Below are positions 38,455 to 47,227 of a DNA stretch of 64,000 nucleotides, one piece after another. Source of the DNA: JAZKFT01 sp040386335. GTDB lineage: Bacteria; Bacteroidota; Bacteroidia; Chitinophagales; Chitinophagaceae. Where the stretch lies: the NCBI GenBank assembly GCA_040386335.1, contig JAZKFT010000005.1, forward strand, positions 150,845 through 214,844, written 5' to 3'. The notes below the pieces were generated by a model that was not told the DNA's origin, searched no databases, and saw only the letters and a program-made list of their open reading frames with translations. Position numbers and translations under genes: made by a program. The first letter of the stretch is position 1, and each line of letters starts with the position of its first letter.

Positions 38455-38511
38455 CATTTTGTTGCTGTTACGTGGCCAGCTTTTATAGCAGCAATTTACA
38501 ACACAAACCAC

Positions 38512-39582
38512 ATGCCTCAATTAGTATTAAATGCCTTTGGAATAGACGAGAAAGAATCGGAAGTTGTGCCTTTTGGCACAGGCCTTATTAATGATACCTG
38601 GAAAGTGATCAACCACACGGGAACTTATATTTTACAACGGGTGAACAATACCGTTTTTAAGCAGCCGCATGACATAGCTAATAATATAAGCCTTGTAGCA
38701 AACCATCTTGCACAGCATTTTCCGGAATACAGGTTTATAGCACCTGTGGCAGCGCAAACAGGTGAGGAGTTGGTATACAGCCAGGGAGACGGTTACTATC
38801 GCATGTTCCCGTTTGTGCAAGGTTCGCTTTGCCACGATGTAGTGGAAAACCCCAGCCAGGCTGGTGAAGCAGCCCGGCAATTTGGAAGATTTACCCGGCT
38901 GCTTTCAGGCTTTGATGTGAGCAAATTAAAAATAACCATCCCATCATTTCACGACCTGGCACTCCGTTACCAACAGTTCCTGTTGGCGCTGGAAAGTGGT
39001 AATGCCCAGCGGATCGAAGCTTCAAAAGAACTCATTGCAACATTGAAGCAACATTCAGTTATTGTAGATGAGTATATTTCTATACGTTCTAATGCGGGTT
39101 TCAAATTGCGGGTAACGCATCACGATACCAAGATCAGTAATGTTCTTTTCGATAATAATGATAAAGGGATATGCGTGATAGATCTGGACACACTGATGCC
39201 AGGATTTTTTATCAGCGATGTAGGGGATATGATGCGTACTTACCTGAGCCCGGTAAGTGAAGAGGAAAGCGATTACAGTAAAATAGAAGTAAGAGCAGAT
39301 TTTTACAGGGCCATCGTGCGGGGCTATTTTAATGAAATGAAGGAGGAACTGACCCCAACCGAGAAAGGGTATTTCTTTTACGCAGGCAAGTTTATGATCT
39401 ACATGCAGGCCCTGCGTTTTTTGACCGACTACTTAAGCAACGATGTTTATTACGGAGAGCGCTATTCGGGTCAAAATTTTACCAGGGCGAAAAATCAACT
39501 GGTACTGTTGCATAAACTGTTGGAAAAAGAACAGCTGCTGTCAAACATTGACCTGTACGACTATGAAGGTAAACGCATATAA
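38512..39582 (+). CDS. APH-fold sugar kinase, probable N-acetylhexosamine 1-kinase
   Basis: A 356-residue cytosolic protein of the aminoglycoside/choline phosphotransferase fold. The N-lobe has FGTGLINDTWKV and YILQRVNN; the catalytic loop is VTHHDTKISNVLFD and the metal-binding segment is CVIDLDTLMPG. The GLINDT start and overall layout resemble N-acetylhexosamine 1-kinase (NahK) of bifidobacteria, which phosphorylates GlcNAc and GalNAc at C1. Its place directly after a GH109-type gene and in a GlcNAc-producing locus supports that role. It would give HexNAc-1-phosphate from GalNAc freed by GH109 and from GlcNAc made by the epimerase. Homoserine or methylthioribose kinase activity is less likely in this context. 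Antibiotic resistance is not implied. Confidence 0.8.
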   Translation: MPQLVLNAFGIDEKESEVVPFGTGLINDTWKVINHTGTYILQRVNNTVFKQPHDIANNISLVANHLAQHFPEYRFIAPVAAQTGEELVYSQGDGYYRMFPFVQGSLCHDVVENPSQAGEAARQFGRFTRLLSGFDVSKLKITIPSFHDLALRYQQFLLALESGNAQRIEASKELIATLKQHSVIVDEYISIRSNAGFKLRVTHHDTKISNVLFDNNDKGICVIDLDTLMPGFFISDVGDMMRTYLSPVSEEESDYSKIEVRADFYRAIVRGYFNEMKEELTPTEKGYFFYAGKFMIYMQALRFLTDYLSNDVYYGERYSGQNFTRAKNQLVLLHKLLEKEQLLSNIDLYDYEGKRI

Positions 39583-39631
39583 CCGGATAAAACAATAGTG
39601 GGATACCGGTAATCGTTGTATCCGGCTTTTT
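39583..39631 (+). terminator. Terminator after the kinase gene
   Basis: Two alternative stems end in the same T run: CCGGATA (39583-39589) with TATCCGG (39619-39625), or GGATAC (39601-39606) with GTATCC (39618-39623). A run of five T follows at 39627. It starts right at the kinase stop. Confidence 0.65.
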
Positions 39632-39653
39632 GTATAGTTACTTTTTTCTTTTA

Positions 39654-39684
39654 AAACACCCCAAAACCTGGATTTGGGGTGTTT
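39654..39684. terminator. Second hairpin downstream of the kinase gene
   Basis: A perfect 12-bp inverted repeat, AAACACCCCAAA (39654-39665) and TTTGGGGTGTTT (39673-39684), with a seven-base loop. The following GCTTTG is a weak T tract, so it may act as a back-up terminator or insulator. Confidence 0.6.
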
Positions 39685-39781
39685 GCTTTGTAGGCCTTAC
39701 TGGGAGAAAAAATGCCGTGCAGCATAACTATTTCGTTTCTATTTATACCACACTTAGGGGGGCGTTTTACTAATATTAGTT

Positions 39782-39813
39782 ATTGTCCGGCTTTTTTTGA
39801 ACGCGTAATTTTG
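39782..39813 (+). promoter_or_regulatory. Bacteroidota-type promoter of the subtilase gene
   Basis: TAATTTTG at 39806-39813 is an exact match to the TAnnTTTG -7 element. ATTG at 39782-39785, 20 bases upstream, is a fair -33 element. The start of transcription would be near 39820, about 26 bases before the ATG. Confidence 0.65.
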
Positions 39814-39845
39814 ACTTCATCTGGTCAACTATTAAACCATTTTAT

Positions 39846-42800
39846 ATGAACCGATTTTTCCGCTTTTTATCCAAAGGCACAGCTGTTCTTTTTTTGTTAT
39901 GCATAGGATCCCGGTCTCTATTTGCTCAAAACAGCAATGGCCTTGTAAGAGGCAGCGCACAAACGTTTTACTATTTTGGCAACAACAAAATAGCACTTGC
40001 AGTAAGTAGCGAGATTATTTATTACCGTACTGCGTCAGCCGGTGTTGTAAACCAGGTGAAGCAAAAAATATCGCAGAGCGGCATTGTTCCATCGGCTTTT
40101 AAAAGCCTGGGAGATGGGCAGCATATGATGATTGATCTTAGGGTTGGCGGAAAAACCGGTTTGTTCAACTCTATTACCGACTATTTAAAAGCTGACCCAA
40201 ACGTAGTGCTGGTGCGGCCTGCACTGGTTAGTGAAGATGGTAAGGCCAACCTGTACGATGAACTTTTTTATCTAAAACTAAAGCGCGGGATCAGTATTGC
40301 AACCATGCAGGCACTGGTGCAAAGCAAAGCCTGTACAGTGCTGCAACAATATCAATACGATAACCGCACCTTCATTGTCAATGCCACCGCAGCCAACGGG
40401 TATGACGCATTAAAAATGGCCAATGCTTTTTACGAAACAGGCTTGTTTGAATTTGCAGAGCCTGATTTTACCGTGCCCGATATGTCTATGGCGCCGCCAA
40501 CACCGGCTACAGATCCTAATTATAGTTTGCAATGGGCATTAAAAAACACCGGTTCTGCTGCACAGTTTAACGGCGTGGCCGGTTGTGACATTAACATAGA
40601 AAATGCCTGGGATATTACCAAGGGCAGTGCAACAGTTAAAGTGGCTGTAATAGACGAAGGTGTGCAAAGTACCCACCCCGATTTAGCGGCCAATATGCTG
40701 CCAGGTTTTGATGCGACCACTAATACAGTGGGTGGTACTGCTGGTAATCCGCTGGCTACCGCCAGGGCACATGGCACCAACTGCGCAGGTATTATTGCAG
40801 CTGTCAGCGATAATGGAATCGGTATTGCCGGTATTGCACCGTTGTGTAAAATCGTTCCTGTAAATGTTGCCAGCAGTTCGGGCACATTCACTTCTTCAGC
40901 CAATCTTGCACTGGCTATAGATTGGGCCTGGCAAACGGGAGGTGCCGATGTTCTCAGCAATTCCTGGGGTGGGGGAACAGCTTCTTCGCTGGTACACGAC
41001 GCCATTATCAGGGCCTCTTCTCTAGGCCGCGGCGGCAAAGGCTGTGTGGTTGTTTTTTCCTCAGGTAACAACGATGCAGCCGTGGCCAGCCCCGCTTGTT
41101 TTGACGAAAATATTGCTGTTGGAGCCATCAATATGCACAACCAGCGTAAATCGCCCACCAGCCTGGATGGTGAAAATTTTTGGGGCGGCAATTACGGGCG
41201 GAAACTGGATGTTACTGCTCCGGGCGTAAAAATTGCCAGCACCGATATTGTTGGTTCTGGGGGTTACACTGCTACAGATTACAATGATATTTTTAATGGA
41301 ACTTCTGCCGCAGCCCCACATGTATCTGGTATTGCGGCATTGATCATAAGCCAGTTTGGTTCACTCACGGGCCGGCAGGTAAAAGAAATTATTGAACAAA
41401 GCTGTAGAAAAGTGCCTGGTTATGCTTATGCCGTAGAGGCAGACCATGCTAACGGCAAATGGAATAGCGAAACCGGTTACGGAATGGTAAATGCTTTCAA
41501 TGCATTGCAATTGGCCGGTACTTTGGCCTATTGTCCAAAACCACAGATAGCTGCAGCCGGTGACTTGTACATCTGCAGTGGGAGTTCCGTGGCTTTATCC
41601 GTTACAAATATTGCTGGCGGTGCCAGCTACCAGTGGAAACTGAACGATGTGCTGGCCGGCACCGGTACTTCCATCAACGCCAATACAACAGGTATTTATA
41701 CCGTGGTTTCTACAACTCCAAATTGTACCGATACCAGTGCAGGGCTTAGAATAACAGTACAGGCTTCTTTGGGTACTCTGATAGCCAGCGCGGGTAACGA
41801 TACGGCTACCTGTCCTGATGTAAAGATTTTAATTGGCGGCCGCCCTTCAGCCAAAGCCGGGGTGCCTTTTGTAAAACGCCAGCGGGGCTATGGCTGGGAA
41901 TTTACTGCCAATTCCCTTGTTCGTTTTAATCCTCAAAGGGCCGATTATGAATACTCAATCGTAAAAGCAGGGTTCTTAAATGCAACTGATAATGCAGCCG
42001 GCAATTTTACCGCGGGTGGCGATTTTACCGCACAAGGTTATTATGCCATAAAACGCAATACCAACCAGTTGGTACGTATCGACACCATTACCGGAAGTAT
42101 GGATATTATTGGAGTTTGTAATTTCAATTCTTCTTCCAATGCGCCGACAGGGCTGGCGTACGACAGCACCACGGGAAATACCTATATCATCACCTCTAAT
42201 TTTTCCAATCAAAATCAATTGTGGCGGGTAAACCTGGCCACAGCACAAACTACTTTAGTGGGTACTGGCGCCCTTACTTCGCCTATCTGGCTTACCTGCG
42301 ACCGCAGCGGTCAATTATACACGCTAAACCTGAATGATGAAAAGGTTTATAAACTTAATAAAACCACCGGCGCTACTACCGCTTTACCGGGTACCGTAGG
42401 TGTGGATGCTAATTTTGCCCAGGATGCCGATGTTGACCCGATAAACGATACGCTTTGGATGGCGCAATACAGTAAAGCTTCAGGAAGCGGCACTTCTGCG
42501 CCATACACAAATAGCTGGCGGATGCTGAATAAAACAACTGGAACCGCTACTACGATCAGCGATATAGGTGAACCGCTAAATGAGCTGGATGCCATTGCCA
42601 TTGGTGGCGGAACCTATCAGTACCAATGGAGTCCGGCCACGAATTTGAGTAACGACAAGGATGCCAATCCTTTTTTCTTAAGTTCTACACCAGGTGTTTA
42701 CGCATACACACTTACTGTAACAGATTTGTGTGGCAATACCAGTACCGATGCGGTAAATATTACCGTGCATCCCAAACCCCTGTTGCCTGTCATTACTTAT

Positions 42801-45005
42801 ACTGATACTTTCCTCAATCATAAACGGGCTTTTTCCGACACCTTCCGTTTTGCACGGCTGGCAGGCAATGTATACGACTGGATGCAGAATGGCTTTACGA
42901 CCGGCGTTACAGATTCTTTCTTTGCTGTTACCCGGCCATCATTGCAACCGGTGCCTTTAAGGGTAAAAACGACTTCAACCCTAACCGGCTGTACTGATAC
43001 CTCAGCTGGTGTGAATGTGCGTTATGGTGCCGGCATTTTGCAAAATGATCATAATGAGCTATTGGTTTGTGATAGCAACTTTTACGATAGCGGCGGACCA
43101 CTGGTTAATTATGCCGGCAATTTTACCAAAGTGTACAGGCCGTCAACGGCAGGAAAAAAATTGCGGTTGACCATCTACAAATTAAACCTTGGTGCCAATC
43201 ACTTATTATCTATCTACGATGGGGCAGGCACGGTGGGCAATGCGGAAATAGGCAGGCTGAACAGCACATCAAATAACGAGGTAGCAAAAGTATTTACATC
43301 CTCTGCGCCAGATGGAGCCATAACGGTACAAATTGCCGCCAATACCAGTGGTCCAGGCACCACCGGCGGTTGGCTGGCTGGCTTTTTATGTGTTGATCCA
43401 TTGATTTTCAGAAGCATCAGCAACGGATTATATAGCAATAAGGCTATATGGGAAAGCAAACCAGTGGGTGCGCCGGATAATGCCTACACCGCTGCCAGCG
43501 CACCTCCGGGTAAGGGTGATGATACGGTATACATAAGACATAATGTAGGCATTAATACAGACCAATTCGCCGACCAATTGGTCATAAACAATGGCGCTAT
43601 ACTGGAAGTGCAGGCTGGCGGCGTACTCTACATTCCAAAAACAATACCTGCTGCCGAGGTGGAAGTAAATGGTACACTCAAAGTGGCCAGCGGGCGGTTT
43701 ATTCTGGGTTCGGGCGCGGCCAGGGGTGTTATTCTTTTGAAGAACACATTGGACAATGCCGGTGAGATCAGTTGCGATTCGGTGGTAACAGCAGGTAGTG
43801 GCGCTGTGGTATTAAAGGGCGTTGCTGGCAGCAGGATCAACAGGCTTCGGATCGATAACCCAACAGGTGCTACAGTAGACGGCCAGTTGAATATCGGCGG
43901 CAGTGGTTCCGGGCATGCATTGATTTTGGTCAACGGCATTTTAAGAACACTTAACGCCGCGGATTTTGTGCAGATACAATCCGGTGCCGGGATCCAGGGC
44001 GGCTCGGCCACCAGCTATGTGGATGGCAAACTAAGACAATCGATTAATAGCAGTAATACAGATGTGGAGCGTTTTTATCCTGTAGGCGACAACAATCTCT
44101 ACAAGCCGGTGGAGATGATTACCAACCACCAGGATATCAGCGAGGATGCCAGCGTAAACTATGAAGTGGAGATGGTGAAGGCTGCCGCCACTACCCGAAC
44201 ATTGCCGCTAACACTGACTTCCGTTAATAATAGTTTTCACCACAAAGCTTCCATTGTTGGCTCAGCCACCAGGTTTGTCAATGCCCGGATGAAAATTTAT
44301 TACGGTAACGACGGGGTATTAAACGCCAGCCAGTTGCGGGTGGCAAAAGATGATGGAGGTACGAACTGGGTAGACCTTGGTGGCAGCGGAACTGCCAATG
44401 GAACGGGTAGTATAACCAGCGATCCGTTTACCAGCTTTAGCGATTTTGTACTGGCCGATGCCGGGGGTGCATTGCCTGTAACCTGGCTCTATTTTAAAGG
44501 TTGGAAAAGCAACCAGCAATCAAACCTGGAATGGGCCACAGCCAATGAGTTCAACACCAAAGAGTTTATTATTGAAAGAAGTATTGATGGTGTTCGGTTC
44601 AGCAGGATGGCTACCGTGACAGCACAAGGTACCACTGCCGGTACGCATACCTATAATACAACAGATGCTGTACCGTTTAAGGGTGTTAACTATTACCGGC
44701 TTAAACAGTTGGATAAGGATGGCAAATTTGTGTACTCCATCATTGTAAAAATAGATTTTGATCAATCACGTGGTTTGGTCATTAATCCCAACCCGGTTAG
44801 CGACTGGATGATGCTGACTTTACCAACGGGTGGTGCGGCTATGCAATCGTCTGTTTACGATGCAGAAGGCAGGCTGTTACTAACGCAGAAATTGGGTACT
44901 GCCACGCAGGCCAGGATCAATGTAGCCATGTTGCCAACCGGCAGCTACCGTATATTGCTCACTGATGGCAGCAAGAACTATGTATCGCATTTTATAAAGA
45001 GATAG
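39846..45005 (+). CDS. Subtilisin-like (S8) serine protease, multidomain T9SS cargo
   Basis: A 1719-residue secreted protein with signal peptide (SRSLFAQ). A propeptide precedes a subtilase domain whose triad is Asp270 (AVIDEGVQSTHPD), His309 (ARAHGTNCAG) and Ser487 (FNGTSAAAPHVSG). Then come an Ig-like domain (about 560-640), a second Ig/PKD-type module that appears to be interrupted by a propeller-like region (about 670-920), a CUB-like domain (about 1060-1180) and beta-helix-like modules. The last 80 or so residues (INPNPVSDW ... VSHFIKR) are a T9SS type A sorting domain. It should be exported through the type IX system and degrade proteins outside the cell, perhaps glycoproteins for the upstream locus, though it has its own promoter and terminator and need not be linked. 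Confidence 0.92.
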   Translation: MNRFFRFLSKGTAVLFLLCIGSRSLFAQNSNGLVRGSAQTFYYFGNNKIALAVSSEIIYYRTASAGVVNQVKQKISQSGIVPSAFKSLGDGQHMMIDLRVGGKTGLFNSITDYLKADPNVVLVRPALVSEDGKANLYDELFYLKLKRGISIATMQALVQSKACTVLQQYQYDNRTFIVNATAANGYDALKMANAFYETGLFEFAEPDFTVPDMSMAPPTPATDPNYSLQWALKNTGSAAQFNGVAGCDINIENAWDITKGSATVKVAVIDEGVQSTHPDLAANMLPGFDATTNTVGGTAGNPLATARAHGTNCAGIIAAVSDNGIGIAGIAPLCKIVPVNVASSSGTFTSSANLALAIDWAWQTGGADVLSNSWGGGTASSLVHDAIIRASSLGRGGKGCVVVFSSGNNDAAVASPACFDENIAVGAINMHNQRKSPTSLDGENFWGGNYGRKLDVTAPGVKIASTDIVGSGGYTATDYNDIFNGTSAAAPHVSGIAALIISQFGSLTGRQVKEIIEQSCRKVPGYAYAVEADHANGKWNSETGYGMVNAFNALQLAGTLAYCPKPQIAAAGDLYICSGSSVALSVTNIAGGASYQWKLNDVLAGTGTSINANTTGIYTVVSTTPNCTDTSAGLRITVQASLGTLIASAGNDTATCPDVKILIGGRPSAKAGVPFVKRQRGYGWEFTANSLVRFNPQRADYEYSIVKAGFLNATDNAAGNFTAGGDFTAQGYYAIKRNTNQLVRIDTITGSMDIIGVCNFNSSSNAPTGLAYDSTTGNTYIITSNFSNQNQLWRVNLATAQTTLVGTGALTSPIWLTCDRSGQLYTLNLNDEKVYKLNKTTGATTALPGTVGVDANFAQDADVDPINDTLWMAQYSKASGSGTSAPYTNSWRMLNKTTGTATTISDIGEPLNELDAIAIGGGTYQYQWSPATNLSNDKDANPFFLSSTPGVYAYTLTVTDLCGNTSTDAVNITVHPKPLLPVITYTDTFLNHKRAFSDTFRFARLAGNVYDWMQNGFTTGVTDSFFAVTRPSLQPVPLRVKTTSTLTGCTDTSAGVNVRYGAGILQNDHNELLVCDSNFYDSGGPLVNYAGNFTKVYRPSTAGKKLRLTIYKLNLGANHLLSIYDGAGTVGNAEIGRLNSTSNNEVAKVFTSSAPDGAITVQIAANTSGPGTTGGWLAGFLCVDPLIFRSISNGLYSNKAIWESKPVGAPDNAYTAASAPPGKGDDTVYIRHNVGINTDQFADQLVINNGAILEVQAGGVLYIPKTIPAAEVEVNGTLKVASGRFILGSGAARGVILLKNTLDNAGEISCDSVVTAGSGAVVLKGVAGSRINRLRIDNPTGATVDGQLNIGGSGSGHALILVNGILRTLNAADFVQIQSGAGIQGGSATSYVDGKLRQSINSSNTDVERFYPVGDNNLYKPVEMITNHQDISEDASVNYEVEMVKAAATTRTLPLTLTSVNNSFHHKASIVGSATRFVNARMKIYYGNDGVLNASQLRVAKDDGGTNWVDLGGSGTANGTGSITSDPFTSFSDFVLADAGGALPVTWLYFKGWKSNQQSNLEWATANEFNTKEFIIERSIDGVRFSRMATVTAQGTTAGTHTYNTTDAVPFKGVNYYRLKQLDKDGKFVYSIIVKIDFDQSRGLVINPNPVSDWMMLTLPTGGAAMQSSVYDAEGRLLLTQKLGTATQARINVAMLPTGSYRILLTDGSKNYVSHFIKR

Positions 45006-45026
45006 ATAAGGTTTATATCGAAATTG

Positions 45027-45059
45027 AAAAAGCCGGTGGAAAGGGTCCACCGGCTTTTT
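45027..45059. terminator. Bidirectional terminator between subtilase and DUF3857 genes
   Basis: A perfect 14-bp stem, AAAAAGCCGGTGGA (45027-45040) and TCCACCGGCTTTTT (45046-45059), with a five-base loop. A-rich and T-rich ends make it work for both converging genes. Confidence 0.9.
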
Positions 45060-45142
45060 GTATCATATTCGTGATCGTTCCGGTCGTGAGCAATTTTCCA
45101 ATTGTTCGGCAGGCTGGTGGGTTATTTTTTGTTTCAGCTTTC

Positions 45143-47086
45143 CTACATTTTCTTCACCACGATCTTCTCATTCATATCTACCTCTACCGCTTTTCTGAAT
45201 TCCATCAATTGTGGATAGGCAGCGGCTTTTACCTGGTGTTGGGTTATTTCCAAAAAGGCAATAACAGTTAGCAGTTTGGTGGTTTCATCCCATTTGTACT
45301 GGCTGCTGTATTTGCCAAAAGGATAGCTGATGGTTTTTTCTTTAGGCAGGTTTTCTACCCCAAATCCTTCTGGCAGGTGAAATGTAGTGGTGTCTTTCGC
45401 CTGGTAAGGGTAGGTGAAAAAATAATCCTGCGTACGCTTGTCGTTATCCGGTACATCTTCATCAAACAAAGGGTAGAGCCGTGGCTGTAAAAACATTTTG
45501 CTGCCCGCTTTAAAGGATGGCAACTGATCGTATTCCATTTTTGCTTCCAGGCGGTATGGCTTTTCAAAACGGCTGCCGGTCGTTACTGTTACCACATCCG
45601 GTTGTTTCCATTCAAGGGCTTTAACCAGGTATTTTCTTTTGTCGTCATCGCTTTGCTGGTGGGTATATACTACCTGCTCATGTTTAAATTCACCGGTACC
45701 AGTGATCATCGCATCCGCTTTGCCGGTGCCATCGTCGTTTAGATAGACATGGGTGCTGCCTGTAAAAATATTGTTGGATGCTTTGCTGGTGGGAGTGTTT
45801 ACCAAAACACCACCATTTTCTGTAACCAATAATGCTTTCCTGTTTTCGGTAAAATCTCCCAATTCGCCAAAGTCGAGGATTTGGCTGGTACATTCCAGCC
45901 AGATAGAATCCTTAGGCTGTGGTATACAAAGTATAATATGATCGAATGGGTCTGAAGGAAAATCTTCCATGGCAGGTTCGGCATTGGCTCCGGAATTTAC
46001 AATGGCATAATAACTTTTGACGCCTGCAACACTCAACGCAGCCTGCGCATAATTGCTTAATGCCTTGCAGTCCCCATATTTTTTTTCCTGTACAAAATCT
46101 GCGGGAAACGGTTGTAGTCCACCTATACCTAGCTGAATACTGATGTACCGCATGTTTTTTTGCATATATGCGTAAATAAGCTTTGCTTTTTCAGCGTCGG
46201 TGGTAGCATCTTTTGTAAGCGTTTGTATCAACGCTTTACCCTTATCCGACAATTCGTTTCGTTTGCCAATGAGGTCGTAAAACCATTTGCCAAAATCTTT
46301 CCAACTTGCCATGCTTCCCTCATAATCTTCCAGTTTAAATTTATTTGGTGCCAATATTATTTTAGGCGCATACCTGGACGATGATCCATTATGCTTTTCG
46401 GATTTTTTTGCTACGAGGTTGCTCGCTTCCCAGTTAAAAGAGGCGCCATCCGTAGTGGCTGTTAAATTGGACACCATGTCTTTATTCAGCACTTTATAAC
46501 GGAGCCCCAATTCGGGTGGTACCGTTACGGCGTATTTAAAGTGCTCTACAGACGTATAAGGACTCTGAATGGTATTTTGGGGGTAACTAAGTATGCCCCT
46601 GAATTTAATACTGTATATTTTTTCCACTGTGAAAGGGTACGACGGAGCGCTCACCTTGAAGTAAGTTGTTTTGCCGTCCTCTACCAACCCCTCGCCAAAA
46701 CTGGCGGTCTGCATTTCTTTTTTTGAATAGGTATTTAGTTTTGTACCAACGGCGTTATATACATTTATTTCGGCATCATCCAGGTAGCTAAACTTGCTCG
46801 ATGTGGCACCAAAAACTAAATGATGGCTGCCATCTTCGTTCAAGATGGTGACAATTTCATGTATTTCGAGTGTGGCACTGTTTACATCTTTTACAATAAA
46901 CTTTTGATTGTCTTCCCGCATTACCGCATCGGCATTTTTTATCAACGAATCGGGGATACTAAACGCAGAATATTTATTAGCAGTTGCAAAACCTGCTACC
47001 TGGGCCATAACAGGCCCTCCCAGGCTGATGGCAGTGAAAAGCAGCATCCGGATTTTGCTGTACGGTGTGTGTTTTCTCAGGATCAT
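45143..47086 (-). CDS. DUF3857 / transglutaminase-like exported protein, catalytic residues present
   Basis: A 647-residue protein with a signal peptide after a short charged start (GGPVMAQ near residue 29; translation could also start at Met14). The N-terminal DUF3857 domain (about 50-230) is followed by a transglutaminase-like domain with Cys340 in KYGDCKALSNYAQ and His383 in FDHIILC; an acidic residue in the IWLECTSQ segment could complete the triad. The C-terminal beta domain ends NEKIVVKKM. Members of this family are common in Bacteroidota, often in paralogous pairs, and no substrate is established. They probably act on peptide or peptidoglycan-like bonds in the periplasm. It follows a paralog on the same strand. 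Confidence 0.85.
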   Translation of the reverse strand: MILRKHTPYSKIRMLLFTAISLGGPVMAQVAGFATANKYSAFSIPDSLIKNADAVMREDNQKFIVKDVNSATLEIHEIVTILNEDGSHHLVFGATSSKFSYLDDAEINVYNAVGTKLNTYSKKEMQTASFGEGLVEDGKTTYFKVSAPSYPFTVEKIYSIKFRGILSYPQNTIQSPYTSVEHFKYAVTVPPELGLRYKVLNKDMVSNLTATTDGASFNWEASNLVAKKSEKHNGSSSRYAPKIILAPNKFKLEDYEGSMASWKDFGKWFYDLIGKRNELSDKGKALIQTLTKDATTDAEKAKLIYAYMQKNMRYISIQLGIGGLQPFPADFVQEKKYGDCKALSNYAQAALSVAGVKSYYAIVNSGANAEPAMEDFPSDPFDHIILCIPQPKDSIWLECTSQILDFGELGDFTENRKALLVTENGGVLVNTPTSKASNNIFTGSTHVYLNDDGTGKADAMITGTGEFKHEQVVYTHQQSDDDKRKYLVKALEWKQPDVVTVTTGSRFEKPYRLEAKMEYDQLPSFKAGSKMFLQPRLYPLFDEDVPDNDKRTQDYFFTYPYQAKDTTTFHLPEGFGVENLPKEKTISYPFGKYSSQYKWDETTKLLTVIAFLEITQHQVKAAAYPQLMEFRKAVEVDMNEKIVVKKM

Positions 47087-47096
47087 GTTGTAAGGT

Positions 47097-47186
47097 TTAA
47101 GGCTTCTTTTTTAAAACGATCTGTTCATTATGCAGTGTGTACATTTCCGGTAACATTCTCTTTGCAACAGGTACTATGGACCCTTT
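47097..47186 (-). pseudogene. Relic of the C-terminus of a third DUF3857 paralog
   Basis: On the minus strand this reads KRMLPEMYTLHNEQIVLKKKP followed by a TAA whose last base lies ten bases before the start codon of the DUF3857 gene at 47086. The final residues match the C-terminus of the upstream paralog (YALLNEQIVIKKKPK) and resemble that of the downstream one (NEKIVVKKM). A stop codon at 47187-47189 closes the frame upstream, so only about 30 codons remain. The simplest reading is a deleted tandem copy. Confidence 0.72.
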
Positions 47187-47227
47187 CTAACCTGGGAATT
47201 GGCAGCCACGGAAAACGAGGTATGTTT

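Noticed and set aside
38512..39582. Aminoglycoside resistance phosphotransferase.
   Set aside because: The fold is shared, but the GLINDT start and the position after a GH109-type gene in an amino-sugar locus favour a sugar kinase.
40520..41191. Minus-strand 223-codon open frame inside the subtilase gene.
   Set aside because: It lies opposite the clear catalytic domain, has no domain resemblance and Ala/Pro/Ser/Leu-rich composition typical of antisense shadow.
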